A DNA stretch of 5,364 nucleotides from contig JAGAIK010000376.1 of NCBI GenBank assembly GCA_017626625.1, positions 1-5,364 on the forward strand. Direction: 5' to 3'. Positions 5,346-5,364 of the stretch are shown here, one piece after another (the first letter of the stretch is position 1; the number at the start of each line of letters is the position of its first letter). The DNA is from Roseburia sp. (GTDB lineage: Bacteria; Bacillota; Clostridia; Lachnospirales; Lachnospiraceae). A program made the position numbers and the translations under genes. The notes beneath the pieces are model-generated. The model was given only the letters and a program-made list of their open reading frames with translations, was not told the origin of the DNA and searched no databases.

Positions 5346-5353
5346 CCACCTTT
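5346..5353 (-). promoter_or_regulatory. galE ribosome binding site
   Basis: AAAGGTGG on the minus strand ends eight bases before the ATG at 5337 and decides the start against the TTG at 5358. The galE promoter must lie beyond the right edge or in an upstream gene. Confidence 0.8.
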
Positions 5354-5364
5354 CCCAATTTGAA

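Noticed and set aside
1..5364. A novel defence, mobile or biosynthetic system
   Set aside because: All long frames but one belong to known families, and the one unknown gene stands alone. There is no gene cluster, repeat array or inserted element to support a new system.

Overview
The window looks like chromosomal DNA from a Gram-positive anaerobe of the class Clostridia, most likely a Lachnospiraceae-type gut bacterium. This is an inference from protein style (RimP, GalE, and a histidine kinase with the H-box wording MSHDLRTPMNA), strong AGGAGG-like ribosome binding sites, TATAAT promoters often preceded by TG, and tRNAs without an encoded CCA. No species can be named from the sequence alone.

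Layout, left to right. Positions 1-69 are the 3' flank of rimP and carry an AGGAGG motif that may serve the next gene beyond the edge (nusA in the usual gene order, not seen). rimP (minus, 70-537) encodes the 30S ribosome maturation factor. Its leader holds a 13-bp hairpin capped by a GAAA tetraloop, and a candidate promoter lies at 685-713. A soluble PAS-containing sensor histidine kinase (minus, 728-1936) has no response regulator in view. A divergent control region (1937-2123) holds the kinase promoter, a run of T/A tracts spaced about 10 bp apart, and a near-consensus tRNA promoter. Two tandem tRNA-Glu(CTC) genes (plus, 2124-2195 and 2226-2297) follow and end at an intrinsic terminator. 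A second, bidirectional terminator (2396-2425) separates them from an FMN-dependent nitronate monooxygenase-family gene (minus, 2443-3528). A divergent 215-bp gap leads to a small AT-rich gene for a membrane-anchored protein of unknown function (plus, 3744-4151). A 16-bp-stem bidirectional terminator divides it from galE (minus, 4321-5337), UDP-glucose 4-epimerase.

The genes do not form one pathway. rimP (ribosome assembly) and the tRNA-Glu pair serve translation, galE serves nucleotide-sugar supply for galactose use and surface glycans, and the kinase, oxidoreductase and small anchored protein each appear to be a separate transcription unit with its own promoter or terminator. I found no mobile element, CRISPR array, phage gene, toxin-antitoxin pair or defence system. 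The points most worth following up are the phased tracts upstream of the tRNA promoter, compensatory changes between the two tRNA acceptor stems, a four-cysteine cluster in the nitronate monooxygenase-like protein, Cys299 in GalE, and the AT-rich orphan gene.
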